64,000 bases of DNA, taken from NCBI RefSeq assembly GCF_002982115.1, contig NZ_CP019980.1, forward strand, positions 3,542,001-3,606,000, read 5' to 3'. Under the pieces are notes generated by a model, which searched no databases, had not been told where the DNA came from, and worked only from the letters and a program-made list of their open reading frames with translations. Position numbers and translations under genes: made by a program. The stretch is from Lysinibacillus sphaericus (lineage in GTDB: Bacteria; Bacillota; Bacilli; Bacillales_A; Planococcaceae). Below, piece after piece: positions 29,689-37,861 of this stretch (position 1 is its first letter; the number at the start of each line of letters is the position of its first letter).

Positions 29689-30264
29689 TTAGCTATGAAA
29701 TTTCAATAAAAGCTCGATTTCTGTCTTTCCTTTTTGCAGCTTTTTCGCAATTTCTTCAGCAGTTTTTCCCTGCTCAGCCATTTGAACAATTTGTTGTTCC
29801 ATCGTTAACGGCTTTGATTCTTCTTTTGGTAAACTATCAACCTTTGGCGCAGCCGTTTGCACAGCCGTCGTTCCTCCCTGTTGTTGACGAGAATAGGCAT
29901 TCGCTACGATATTTTTCGGCATTAAAATACGTGGCTCACTATTAGCTGTCACTGCCTTCATCTCACCATCGGTTTGTGACAAAGGCTGTCCTTGACTTTT
30001 AGGCACAGCTATTGGTTGTGCCTGTTGTCCAGTATCAGGTGTCATAGTAGGTTTTGGTACCACTTGCAACGCTTGAATTAGACGATTATTTTCATCCTTC
30101 ATTTCAGCTAAATAGAGGCTAATCGTATCATCCATTTCTCGCATTAAGCGTTCCTGCTTTACTTCTAAATCTTTGAATTTCGCTAATTTCGTATTTAATA
30201 TAATAATGAAATAAAATGATAGTAGCTGCAAAACAAAGAGAACAGCAATTAATATGGTTGTCAT
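29689..30264 (-). CDS. swrB: SwrB-like motility protein
   Basis: 191 residues: one N-terminal membrane span (about 3-24, ILIAVLFVLQLLSFYFIIIL), a coiled-coil stretch (about 28-68), a low-complexity linker, and a C-terminal helical domain PLTMEQQIVQMAEQGKTAEEIAKKLQKGKTEIELLL. This organisation and the place between sigD and rpsB match B. subtilis SwrB (YlxL), which activates the flagellar export apparatus, probably at FliP. Overall sequence conservation is low in this family, so the name rests on architecture, the C-terminal motif and synteny. ATG with AGGAG upstream. Confidence 0.75.
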   Translation of the reverse strand: MTTILIAVLFVLQLLSFYFIIILNTKLAKFKDLEVKQERLMREMDDTISLYLAEMKDENNRLIQALQVVPKPTMTPDTGQQAQPIAVPKSQGQPLSQTDGEMKAVTANSEPRILMPKNIVANAYSRQQQGGTTAVQTAAPKVDSLPKEESKPLTMEQQIVQMAEQGKTAEEIAKKLQKGKTEIELLLKFHS

Positions 30265-30273
30265 AGTAAACTC

Positions 30274-30582
30274 CTATCCACTAAAGTCCACGAAATTACC
30301 TTTGAACGGATGCTGAGCCTGTTTTTCTGGTTTTTCGTTATGGTTCTTTTTCTTTTTACGCGTTCCTTTTATATACTCGCCACCCGCTTCTTCCTCTTCG
30401 CTAATCTCCGTCATACCTTCTGAAGTATTTACAGCTTTTTGCTTGCGCTCTAATTCCTTTTTTAACGCTTCATTTGCATGTACTTGTTGAGCTAAAGTTT
30501 GTTGTTGTGCCTGATCTGCCATTTTACCCGCTTCAAACGTTTTTGGAATAGCTATTTGTAATTCGACACCTTTTAAACTCAT
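30274..30582 (-). CDS. small conserved hydrophilic protein between sigD and swrB, function unknown
   Basis: 102 residues. The N-terminus SLKGVELQIAIPKTFEAGKMADQ is followed by a charged helical middle with a run of E and K (EEEEAGGEYIKGTRKKKKN) and a conserved-looking end HPFKGNFVDFSG. I recall similarly organised proteins (VELQIAIPRT start, HPYKG-IDFSG end) in flagellar operons of other Firmicutes, but no function is known to me. It has no membrane span or signal. A strong ribosome site (GAGGGAGGA) and 9-base spacing to swrB put it in the sigD-swrB transcript. Confidence 0.8.
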   Translation of the reverse strand: MSLKGVELQIAIPKTFEAGKMADQAQQQTLAQQVHANEALKKELERKQKAVNTSEGMTEISEEEEAGGEYIKGTRKKKKNHNEKPEKQAQHPFKGNFVDFSG

Positions 30583-30613
30583 TAAAATTCCTCCCTCAAC
30601 AATCCGTTAGATA

Positions 30614-31384
30614 CTATACATTAATCATTTCATTGGACAATAGCTTTCGCAACTTAAATAATGCTTTTGAGTGAATTTGAGAAATACGTGATGTTGACAA
30701 TTCGAGCATTTCACCTATTTCAGTTAGTGTCAACTCTTCTGTATAAAATAAACTCAGTACGAGCTGCTCTTTATCATTAAGCTTTTGTATATTTACCGCT
30801 AAATCATCGAGTAACTCCGATTTTATTACGACTTGCTCTGGAGTCTTTGTCGTATCATCACGGATTACAAAGGACTTCCCCTCTGCTTCTTCCTGATCTT
30901 GTTGCTCATTGATGGAGAGTACATTTGAGAAGAAATGCTCCTGCACCGTTTGGTATACGTCTTCCACAGGTAACTCCATATGCTGTGCAAGCTCCTCAGG
31001 CGTCACATGGCGCATTAACTGTTGTTCTAATTGTTCAATCTTGGCATCCATCTTTTTGGCCTTTTCTCGTGCAGAACGAGGTAGCCAATCCTCTTTACGC
31101 AAGCCATCGATTATAGCGCCTCTCACCCTAAAAGAAGCATATGTATCAAACTTTAAGTCTCGATTTATATCAAATTTATTTAAAGCATCAAATAGACCTA
31201 GCATGCCTAAGCTTGTTAAATCGTCACGCGATACGCTCTTAGGTAAACCTGCACCAATTCGCTGCACATGGTAAGTCACAAGAGAAGTATATTTTTTTAT
31301 TAATAAATCACCCGCATCAGGATCACGTTCATTCACCCATCGATTCCACAGCTTTTGTTCATCGTTTAGAATTGGTTGTGTCAT
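30614..31384 (-). CDS. sigD: flagellar/motility RNA polymerase sigma factor SigD (FliA family)
   Basis: 256 residues from the ATG at 31384, which has AGAGGTGG five bases upstream. Region 2 contains LTSLGMLGLFDALNKFDINRDLKFDTYASFRVRGAIIDGLR; region 3 is VTPEELAQHMELPVEDVYQ; region 4.2 is LTLTEIGEMLELSTSRISQIHSKALFKLRK. SigD drives late flagellar, chemotaxis and autolysin genes and is held by FlgM. In B. subtilis it is near the end of the fla/che operon; here a terminator and about 365 gene-free bases precede it, so its level may be set independently. Confidence 0.96.
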   Translation of the reverse strand: MTQPILNDEQKLWNRWVNERDPDAGDLLIKKYTSLVTYHVQRIGAGLPKSVSRDDLTSLGMLGLFDALNKFDINRDLKFDTYASFRVRGAIIDGLRKEDWLPRSAREKAKKMDAKIEQLEQQLMRHVTPEELAQHMELPVEDVYQTVQEHFFSNVLSINEQQDQEEAEGKSFVIRDDTTKTPEQVVIKSELLDDLAVNIQKLNDKEQLVLSLFYTEELTLTEIGEMLELSTSRISQIHSKALFKLRKLLSNEMINV

Positions 31385-31607
31385 AAAATCCACCTCTCTA
31401 CTTTGCGCCTGTTTGCACGGACTTTTTGCGCTTTCCTCTCAAATGCTCCAAGGCGCCAATAGTTCTGTCGCTTTGTTAACGCTGTACGCTTGAAAATTAA
31501 AAAACATACACATGTCTATCAAAAAGAGACTCACTTATCACATTTTGAGTATTTTGCTTACAATGACTGACAGATTTAGATACAAACCTATGCCATTCTT
31601 TCCTTTT

Positions 31608-31616
31608 ATTATAACA
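31608..31616 (-). promoter_or_regulatory. extended -10 candidate promoter of sigD
   Basis: TGTTATAAT on the minus strand is a perfect extended -10 box about 220 bases before the sigD start. No clear -35 or SigD-type element was seen. The rest of 31385-31690 has no gene; a TTGATA with a TAATTT 17 bases on (about 31485-31515) is a second, weaker candidate. Confidence 0.45.
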
Positions 31617-31690
31617 ACATTCGACTATAATTTCATATGATTCTCTAACACTATTCTATTATTAATAGCTGTTCTATTTTAGGCAGAAGA

Positions 31691-31736
31691 AAACTGCCTC
31701 CAATAATTAGACGACAGCTAACATTAGAGGCAGTTT
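31691..31736 (-). terminator. terminator ending the fla/che operon before sigD
   Basis: AAACTGCCTC (31691-31700) pairs perfectly with GAGGCAGTTT (31727-31736). The minus-strand exit is GCAGTTTTCTTCTGCC. The downstream GGCAG (31682-31686) can instead pair with the CTGCC of the stem, so an alternative hairpin is possible. It lies 14 bases past the preceding gene. Confidence 0.75.
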
Positions 31737-31749
31737 AAAGTGTTCTGGC

Positions 31750-32121
31750 TTATGCATTTACTTGTTGTTCATCTTCACGATGCATCATCGTTCGAACGGC
31801 TTGTGCAATATCTTCTGTGCTTTCATCTTGAAACTCAACCGTTGAATTTGTCGTAGAAGTTTCTTTCCCCTTCTCATCGACGACAGAAGCACTATTTTCT
31901 TCTAGTCCACTGTCATCTTCCGACGGGTCGGCAGTTGGTGTAAATAACACATACGCAATTAAAAACCTTACAATATACATGACAAAAAATACGATAATTG
32001 CTGCTACAAATGAACCGATGATAATACGTAATGGTGTATAGGGCTGTTGCAGTGTCATAAAGAAATAAAGGGAAAAGGCAATCAATGCCCCCCATAGGTT
32101 ATAAAAAATAGAACCAAACAT
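31750..32121 (-). CDS. small membrane protein of the che operon, function unknown
   Basis: 123 residues with two hydrophobic spans (about 6-24 and 32-58) and an acidic, Ser/Thr-rich cytoplasmic tail (about 62-108) ending in a predicted helix DIAQAVRTMMHREDE. I do not recognise a family. Its ATG overlaps the cheD stop (TAATG) and AAGGAGTGA precedes it, so it is translated with cheD as the last gene before the terminator. B. subtilis has no gene here. Its place suggests a role in motility, chemotaxis or flagellar membrane function, which is inference from context only. Confidence 0.8.
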   Translation of the reverse strand: MFGSIFYNLWGALIAFSLYFFMTLQQPYTPLRIIIGSFVAAIIVFFVMYIVRFLIAYVLFTPTADPSEDDSGLEENSASVVDEKGKETSTTNSTVEFQDESTEDIAQAVRTMMHREDEQQVNA

Positions 32122-32627
32122 TATATTTCACTCACTCCTTGGTTAACCGTTCGAATATGTAACATCGACGTAGCAGGGTTAAATTCAATTGTTCGACCGC
32201 TATTACCGCCCGTATTTTCGGCTACTAAAGGAATCCCATGACGTTTTAATTCAAACTTTACAGCCTCCACATTACGAGGACCGATGCGCATTGAATCTTT
32301 GTCGGACGTAAATTGAAACATTTGCGCACCCCCCGCAATTTTTGCCTTCAGTTTAAATTTTTGAACACCCTCTAGCTTTAATAAATCAATCATAGCTGAA
32401 ATGCCCGTATCTGCAAATTTCGCTACATTTATTGACTCTGCTCTACCTAAACTTGAATCTGGTAGCATGACATGTATTAAACCAGCTATTTTCTTTGACT
32501 CATCGTATAAAATAACGCCTACACAAGAACCAAGTCCTGAAGTTCTAATCGTGTTCGGAAATTTCGCTACATCCATTTGAGCAATTCCAACTTTTATTAC
32601 TTGTCCATTATTATTGTTGTTAAGCAT
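32121..32627 (-). CDS. cheD: chemoreceptor glutamine deamidase CheD
   Basis: 168 residues with the catalytic Cys35 in SGLGSCVGVILYD and His52 in GLIHVMLPDS; AKIAGGAQMF and RNVEAVKFELKRHGIPLVAENTGGNSGRTIEF are family features. CheD deamidates glutamines on chemoreceptors and stimulates CheC. The first ATG (32627) lies 3 bases after the cheC stop with GGGAG in the end of cheC; it yields an unusual LNNNNNG run, and a slightly later start cannot be excluded. Confidence 0.95.
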   Translation of the reverse strand: MLNNNNNGQVIKVGIAQMDVAKFPNTIRTSGLGSCVGVILYDESKKIAGLIHVMLPDSSLGRAESINVAKFADTGISAMIDLLKLEGVQKFKLKAKIAGGAQMFQFTSDKDSMRIGPRNVEAVKFELKRHGIPLVAENTGGNSGRTIEFNPATSMLHIRTVNQGVSEI

Positions 32628-32630
32628 AGG

Positions 32631-33263
32631 CTATGAAACTCCCAATGCTTTAAAAATAGCATCAAAAGAATCTGGATCAGGCAGTAAGAAGAAATGTCCC
32701 CTAACTGTTTCATGATCCTCCACACCGTCTTCAAAAATGGATGTATTAATTACGATGACATTATCACTCACATGCGATAATTCAATTAAGCCAATACTAA
32801 TAATAGCACCAAACATATCTACACTTAGACCAGGCACAGTTGGATAAATTTTTAAATTTGTAAAATCTGATAACGCGGATAAATATGAACCAGATAAAAT
32901 ATTCCCCATTTCCTGCATGGCAGATAAACCTAACTCCGAAACAGGTGGGTTTTTAAAGTCGAATGATTCATCCTGTATTAGACGTCGGATAAAGCGATTA
33001 GCTTGTTCAATCGGAAGTATGAAAAACATGCTTCCTTCAGCATCTCCCTCAATGCGTAAAAAAATCCCAACTACAACGTTTTCAGAACCACCAGCAAGCT
33101 CCATCATGTCATTAAACGACACCATTTCAACCTTCGGGACACGCATATCGATTTTTTTACCAAGTAAATTGGAAAGAGCTGTTGCAGCATGGGCAGCTCC
33201 AATATTTCCAATTTCCTTTAATACGTCTAAATGTAGTGATGTAATCTTTTGATTAAGTGTCAT
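32631..33263 (-). CDS. cheC: CheY-P phosphatase CheC
   Basis: 210 residues with two copies of the phosphatase helix, LDVLKEIGNIGAAHAATALSNLL (about 14-36) and LSAMQEMGNILSGSYLSALSDF (about 113-134), each with the Glu and Asn that position the attacking water. CheC dephosphorylates CheY-P and binds CheD. ATG at 33263 with GTAGGGA. It sits in the cheW-cheC-cheD order found in B. subtilis. Confidence 0.96.
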   Translation of the reverse strand: MTLNQKITSLHLDVLKEIGNIGAAHAATALSNLLGKKIDMRVPKVEMVSFNDMMELAGGSENVVVGIFLRIEGDAEGSMFFILPIEQANRFIRRLIQDESFDFKNPPVSELGLSAMQEMGNILSGSYLSALSDFTNLKIYPTVPGLSVDMFGAIISIGLIELSHVSDNVIVINTSIFEDGVEDHETVRGHFFLLPDPDSFDAIFKALGVS

Positions 33264-33273
33264 AATCGAATCC

Positions 33274-33720
33274 CTACTTTAGTGGATTTAATACTTTCTC
33301 TAAATGTAATAATATTAATAATCGTTTACCTATTTTGGCTACGCCAGAAATAAACTCTTCTTCAAGAGATCCTACTACCTCTGGTTGAGGTTCGATTGAG
33401 CTTGCTGGAATATCCAACACATCGTTCGCTGAATCTACAACAAAGCCTACTTCCATGTCTTCTAAAGAGATAATGATAATACGAGTCGTTTCTTCGTGCT
33501 CAGAGATTGGTAATTCAAAACGTTCGCGTAAATCAATAATTGGTGTTACGACACCTCGTAAATTGATGACACCTTTTACATATTTCTCTGTTTTAGGTAC
33601 ACGTGTAATATGCATCAGTTTCTCGATACCTTGGACGTGTGATACTGGAATCGCATATTCCTTATCTGCTAATTGGAAGACAATTACTTTAATATTTTCT
33701 TGTTCAACTGCATTTGTCAT
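33274..33720 (-). CDS. cheW: chemotaxis coupling protein CheW
   Basis: 148 residues: the double SH3-like CheW fold with KVIVFQLADKEYAIPVSHVQGIEKL, TRVPKTEKYVKGVINLRGVVTPIIDLRERF and VGFVVDSANDVLDI. It couples receptors to CheA. I use the ATG at 33720, with GAGAGGTG upstream; an in-frame GTG three codons earlier overlaps that site. It lies 27 bases after cheA. Confidence 0.96.
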   Translation of the reverse strand: MTNAVEQENIKVIVFQLADKEYAIPVSHVQGIEKLMHITRVPKTEKYVKGVINLRGVVTPIIDLRERFELPISEHEETTRIIIISLEDMEVGFVVDSANDVLDIPASSIEPQPEVVGSLEEEFISGVAKIGKRLLILLHLEKVLNPLK

Positions 33721-33747
33721 AGTAAACACCTCTCTTATTCATTCACC

Positions 33748-35814
33748 TTATTTTATAAGTGCATTGCAATCCACAATTAGGGCTACTTTACCATTACCTA
33801 AAATTGTTGCACCTGAAATTGCAAAGATATTCGTTAAGTAGTTTCCTAATGATTTCAGTACAATTTCTTGTTGGCCAATGAATGAATCGACAACTAAACC
33901 AGCAAGTTTCTCGCCTTTACGAACAATTACTACTGAATGGAATTCATCATCTTGTAGCTCTTTACGAGGTACTTCGAAGATTTCTTCTAAGAATACAAGT
34001 GGAACCACTTTACCACGGAAGTCAATCACCTTTTGGTTATGTGCATTCATAATATCTGATGAACGGATAATCGATGTTTCAATAATTGATGATAGTGGTA
34101 TCGCATAAATTTCTTTTTCTATTTCCACAAGCATTACCGAAATAATAGATAATGTTAACGGCAATTGAATGGAGAAAATAGAGCCTACATCTTGTGTAGA
34201 TTCAATCGAAATGTTACCACCTAACGATTCAATCGTTGTTTTGACAACGTCTAGCCCTACACCACGACCTGATACATCTGAAATAACATCTGCCGTTGAG
34301 AAACCAGAAGCTAAAATAAGCTCATTAATTTGATTGTCTGACATAGCAAGAGATTGTTCACGCGTAACAACTCCTTTTGAAATCGCTTTTGCCAACACTT
34401 TTTCACGATTAATGCCAGCCCCATCATCTTCAATTTCAATAAAGACATAGTTACCACTGTGATAAGCACGTAACACCACTGTGCCTTCTTCTGGCTTTCC
34501 TTTTGCACGGCGTGCAGTAGGGTTTTCAATGCCATGATCGACAGAGTTACGGATTAAGTGAACGAGTGGGTCTCCAATTTCATCGATTACTGTTCGATCA
34601 AGCTCTGTTTCTGCGCCAATAATCTCAAGGTTTATTTTCTTATTAAGATCACGAGATAGCTGACGAATCATTTTAGGGAAGCGGTTGAATACAGTTTCCA
34701 CAGGGACCATTCGCATTGTTAAAATAATCGTTTGTAGGTCACCCATAACACGGCTCATTCGTTCAACAGTTTCGTTTAACTCCCCATGATTCACTTCAGT
34801 TGCAATGGATTGTAAACGTCCACGATCAATCACAAGCTCCTCAAATAGATTCATTAAAATATCCAGACGTTCGATATTTACGCGAATCGTTTTGTTTCCT
34901 ACAGGTGCATGACTTTTATCTGCTTTGGCAGGTGTTGATTTTGCTGGTGCAGGCTTAGCTGGAGCTTCAACCGGTGTATCTACTACCTCTACTGGCGTTG
35001 TCGCTGTAGCCGTTGCTGTAGCGGCTACCTCTTTATTTGCTTCATATTGTTTTTCACTGAATTGCTCTTGATTAATCTTTGCAACACTTACTTCATCAAC
35101 TTCAGAAACCTTCATTAACTTCTTCTGCATATCTTCTGCTGATTCTTTTGTTACGAACGCTACATAAAATTGTTGATCGAATTGTTCATCTTCAAGCTTC
35201 TCAACAGATGGCGTTGATTTAATAACATCACCATCTTTTTCAAGAATCTCGAATACCATAAATACACGTGCTGCTTTTAATAGACAATCTTCACGCAGTC
35301 TTACTGAAATTTCAAAAGCATTAAATCCTTGTTCCGCAGATTGCGTTATAACTGTTTGCTCGAAGCTATCATATTCTAGTACGCTTGGTACTTCAGGTAT
35401 AGCTACAGTAGCTACTACTTCTGGAAGAGCTTCCTCACCAGATTCAATGCGCTTTAACTGTGCGACAGTGGAAGAAACATCTCTTTTACCGTCTCCGCCA
35501 TTAGCAATATCCATTACCATTTCTTCTAAATGATCCACAGATTCAAATACAATATCTAAAATTTCTGGTGACACATGAATTTTTTCATTTCGAATTGCAT
35601 CTAGGACATTTTCCATTTTATGCGTTAAATCTGCTAAGTCTTCGAAGCCCATAGTCGCTGACATACCTTTTAATGTATGAGCCGAACGGAAAATTTCTCC
35701 TACGATAGCCAAATCATCTGGGTTTTTTTCTAGTTCTAATAAATGCTCACTACAAGCTTGTAAATGCTCTTTACTTTCTTCGATAAACATCTCTAAATAT
35801 TGATTGACTTCCAT
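33748..35814 (-). CDS. cheA: chemotaxis histidine kinase CheA
   Basis: 688 residues. P1 domain with the phosphorylated H46 in IFRSAHTLKGM; a CheY/CheB-binding P2 domain (about 160-250); an Ala/Thr/Pro-rich linker (AATATATATTPVEV...). The dimerisation P3 domain starts near 305, the P4 ATPase has LVHLIRNSVDHGIENP and IEIEDDGAGI, and the P5 CheW-like domain begins near 555. It is the central kinase phosphorylating CheY and CheB. ATG with AAGGGGTGT. Confidence 0.97.
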   Translation of the reverse strand: MEVNQYLEMFIEESKEHLQACSEHLLELEKNPDDLAIVGEIFRSAHTLKGMSATMGFEDLADLTHKMENVLDAIRNEKIHVSPEILDIVFESVDHLEEMVMDIANGGDGKRDVSSTVAQLKRIESGEEALPEVVATVAIPEVPSVLEYDSFEQTVITQSAEQGFNAFEISVRLREDCLLKAARVFMVFEILEKDGDVIKSTPSVEKLEDEQFDQQFYVAFVTKESAEDMQKKLMKVSEVDEVSVAKINQEQFSEKQYEANKEVAATATATATTPVEVVDTPVEAPAKPAPAKSTPAKADKSHAPVGNKTIRVNIERLDILMNLFEELVIDRGRLQSIATEVNHGELNETVERMSRVMGDLQTIILTMRMVPVETVFNRFPKMIRQLSRDLNKKINLEIIGAETELDRTVIDEIGDPLVHLIRNSVDHGIENPTARRAKGKPEEGTVVLRAYHSGNYVFIEIEDDGAGINREKVLAKAISKGVVTREQSLAMSDNQINELILASGFSTADVISDVSGRGVGLDVVKTTIESLGGNISIESTQDVGSIFSIQLPLTLSIISVMLVEIEKEIYAIPLSSIIETSIIRSSDIMNAHNQKVIDFRGKVVPLVFLEEIFEVPRKELQDDEFHSVVIVRKGEKLAGLVVDSFIGQQEIVLKSLGNYLTNIFAISGATILGNGKVALIVDCNALIK

Positions 35815-35830
35815 TAAGAGGACACCCCTT

Positions 35831-36985
35831 TTAAGGCAAATATTTCATAATTGTTTGTGCAATATCATCTACATCAGCGACTTCATCGACAAGCTGCGTT
35901 TCCACCGCAGCTTTCGGCATACCATACACTATGCAAGTTTCTGCTGACTCTGCAATAGCAACTACATTTCCGGTATTTTTTAATGCTTTCAGTCCCTTCG
36001 AACCGTCATAGCCCATACCCGTCATAATGACTGCTACCTTATCAAAATCTTTAAATTGACTTACATTTTCAAACATCACATCTACAGATGGGCGATGACC
36101 AGAACGTGGTGGTTCGTGATTATCTAAAACGATGCCAAATGAGGTACCAACTTTTCTTAACCTTAAATGGTATCCTCCTGGGGCGATATAGGCCACGCCA
36201 TTTTGTAAAATATCGCCTTGCTCTGCTTCTTTTACCGTAATCTCGCTCAATTGGTCTAAGCGGGAAGCCAGCGATTTTGTAAAGCCCGCTGGCATATGTT
36301 GAACAATAAGAATTGGCGCTTGAATTGTTTTAGGAATTTTAGTAATTACTTCTTGTAGTGCACGCGGTCCACCAGTAGATGTCCCAATCAACACAATTTT
36401 TTTACTAACTTTACTCCATTCAATATGTCCCTTAGTGACATTCATACCTGTTGCGTTCACATTGACTGGAGGGGTAACTTTACGTTCCTTCGACAATTCT
36501 TTTCTTATTGAAGTAGGCGATACAATTGGTTCTTGTTGTCTTTTGCTAATTGATGGTTTTTTTAATTTAGAAATAGGTACCAACGAAGCTTGTTCAACTT
36601 TATGGACAAGCTCAGATTGGATTTTATGTAAATCAAGAGAAATTGTTCCGCTAGGTTTCGCAACAAAATCAACCGCTCCATACTCGATTGCAGTTAGTGC
36701 ATTTTCAGCCCCTCGCTGGGTTGTACTCGAAAGCATGACGACAGGCACTGGACAAATTGTCATAATCTCATTTAATGCATCGAGTCCATTCATTTCAGGC
36801 ATTTCAATATCCATTGTCACGACTGTTGGTTTTAATGTTTGGATTTTCTTAATCGCATCTTTTCCATTTCGTGCTGTTCCAACTACTTCAACCCTCGAGT
36901 TTCCAACAAAAAAGTCACTAATTAGCTTTCTCATAAAAGCAGAATCATCAACGACTAAAAGCTTGCTTTTATGTACAAAGTCCAA
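35831..36985 (-). CDS. cheB: protein-glutamate methylesterase/deamidase CheB
   Basis: 384 residues: a receiver domain with phosphorylated D59 in VVTMDIEMPEMNG, a linker (about 125-190), and the methylesterase domain with the triad S203 (GTSTGGP), H230 (VQHMPAGFT) and D327 (GMGYDGSKG). It removes methyl groups from chemoreceptors for adaptation. The start is TTG at 36985, directly adjoining the flhG stop (TAATTG), with AAGGGCG as a modest ribosome site inside flhG, so translation is probably coupled. Confidence 0.96.
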   Translation of the reverse strand: MDFVHKSKLLVVDDSAFMRKLISDFFVGNSRVEVVGTARNGKDAIKKIQTLKPTVVTMDIEMPEMNGLDALNEIMTICPVPVVMLSSTTQRGAENALTAIEYGAVDFVAKPSGTISLDLHKIQSELVHKVEQASLVPISKLKKPSISKRQQEPIVSPTSIRKELSKERKVTPPVNVNATGMNVTKGHIEWSKVSKKIVLIGTSTGGPRALQEVITKIPKTIQAPILIVQHMPAGFTKSLASRLDQLSEITVKEAEQGDILQNGVAYIAPGGYHLRLRKVGTSFGIVLDNHEPPRSGHRPSVDVMFENVSQFKDFDKVAVIMTGMGYDGSKGLKALKNTGNVVAIAESAETCIVYGMPKAAVETQLVDEVADVDDIAQTIMKYLP

Positions 36986-37861
36986 TTAATCACGCCCTTT
37001 CGAAAAAATACTTCTAAGTTTAGATAAGAATTTACTTGCTGACTGTTCATGTGCATGCACTTCCTCCATACGTTGTTCCATAAACCGAGCCACTATCAGT
37101 TGAAGTGTTTTAGAAATAAGTGCTTCTGGATATGCGATTGAAAATGGTACTTGCTCGCGCACAGCATTACGTACAACAGGGTCCTCAGGTAAGGAGCCTA
37201 ATACTATAACCTCTTTGTCTAGAAATCGTTTCATCGTAAGCTTTAAACGTTCAATCGTTTCGATCCCTTCTTCTTTAGAAAAAGCACGATTACAAAGTAA
37301 ATAAAATTGCTTATCCATATCGCGAACATGAATATATTTCATCATCGAATAAGCATCTGTAATAGAGGTTGGTTCAGCTGTTGTAATCACTATAATTTCA
37401 TCAATAGATGTTAATAACTCTAATGACCATTTTGTCGCGCCAGCTCCCATATCAAATAGAATATAGTCGAAGTTTTTTTGGAGTTGTTCAAAAGCATGAA
37501 TCAGTCTTTCAAACATTGCCTCCGACCATTCCAGCACACTCGACATGCCAGAGCCACCAGCAATACATTGTAAACCATGTGGCCCTTCAAATATTACCTC
37601 ATCTAGTGATTTATTTCCTTCTAAGTAATCTTTTAAACTATAAGAAACATTTTTTCCAATTAATATATTGATATTCCCCATCCCAATATCCATATCTACA
37701 ATTGCTACTTTTTTGTCCTTACTCGCTAAATTAATTGCAAAGTTCATTGAAAAGTTACTCTTACCAACTCCACCCTTACCGCTTACTACGGCAATTGTTT
37801 TACCTAATTCACCTTGCCGCTTCAGCATTTTCAAGCGTAATGTTTCTGCTTGATCTCTCAT
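36986..37861 (-). CDS. flhG: MinD-like flagellar number regulator FlhG (YlxH)
   Basis: 291 residues with the deviant Walker A GKGGVGKS at 28-35, VAIVDMDIGMGNINILIG and FDYILFDMGAGATKWSLELL. FlhG is a SIMIBI ATPase that activates the FlhF GTPase and works with FliM/FliY in C-ring assembly, setting flagellar number and pattern. The N-terminal DQAETLRLKMLKRQ is the FlhF-activating helix region. Its ATG overlaps the flhF stop. Confidence 0.95.
   Translation of the reverse strand: MRDQAETLRLKMLKRQGELGKTIAVVSGKGGVGKSNFSMNFAINLASKDKKVAIVDMDIGMGNINILIGKNVSYSLKDYLEGNKSLDEVIFEGPHGLQCIAGGSGMSSVLEWSEAMFERLIHAFEQLQKNFDYILFDMGAGATKWSLELLTSIDEIIVITTAEPTSITDAYSMMKYIHVRDMDKQFYLLCNRAFSKEEGIETIERLKLTMKRFLDKEVIVLGSLPEDPVVRNAVREQVPFSIAYPEALISKTLQLIVARFMEQRMEEVHAHEQSASKFLSKLRSIFSKGRD

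Noticed and set aside
32121..32627. cheD N-terminal asparagine run as evidence of a wrong start or frameshift
   Set aside because: The frame is intact, the domain complete and the spacing to cheC tight; a slightly later start is possible but unproven.
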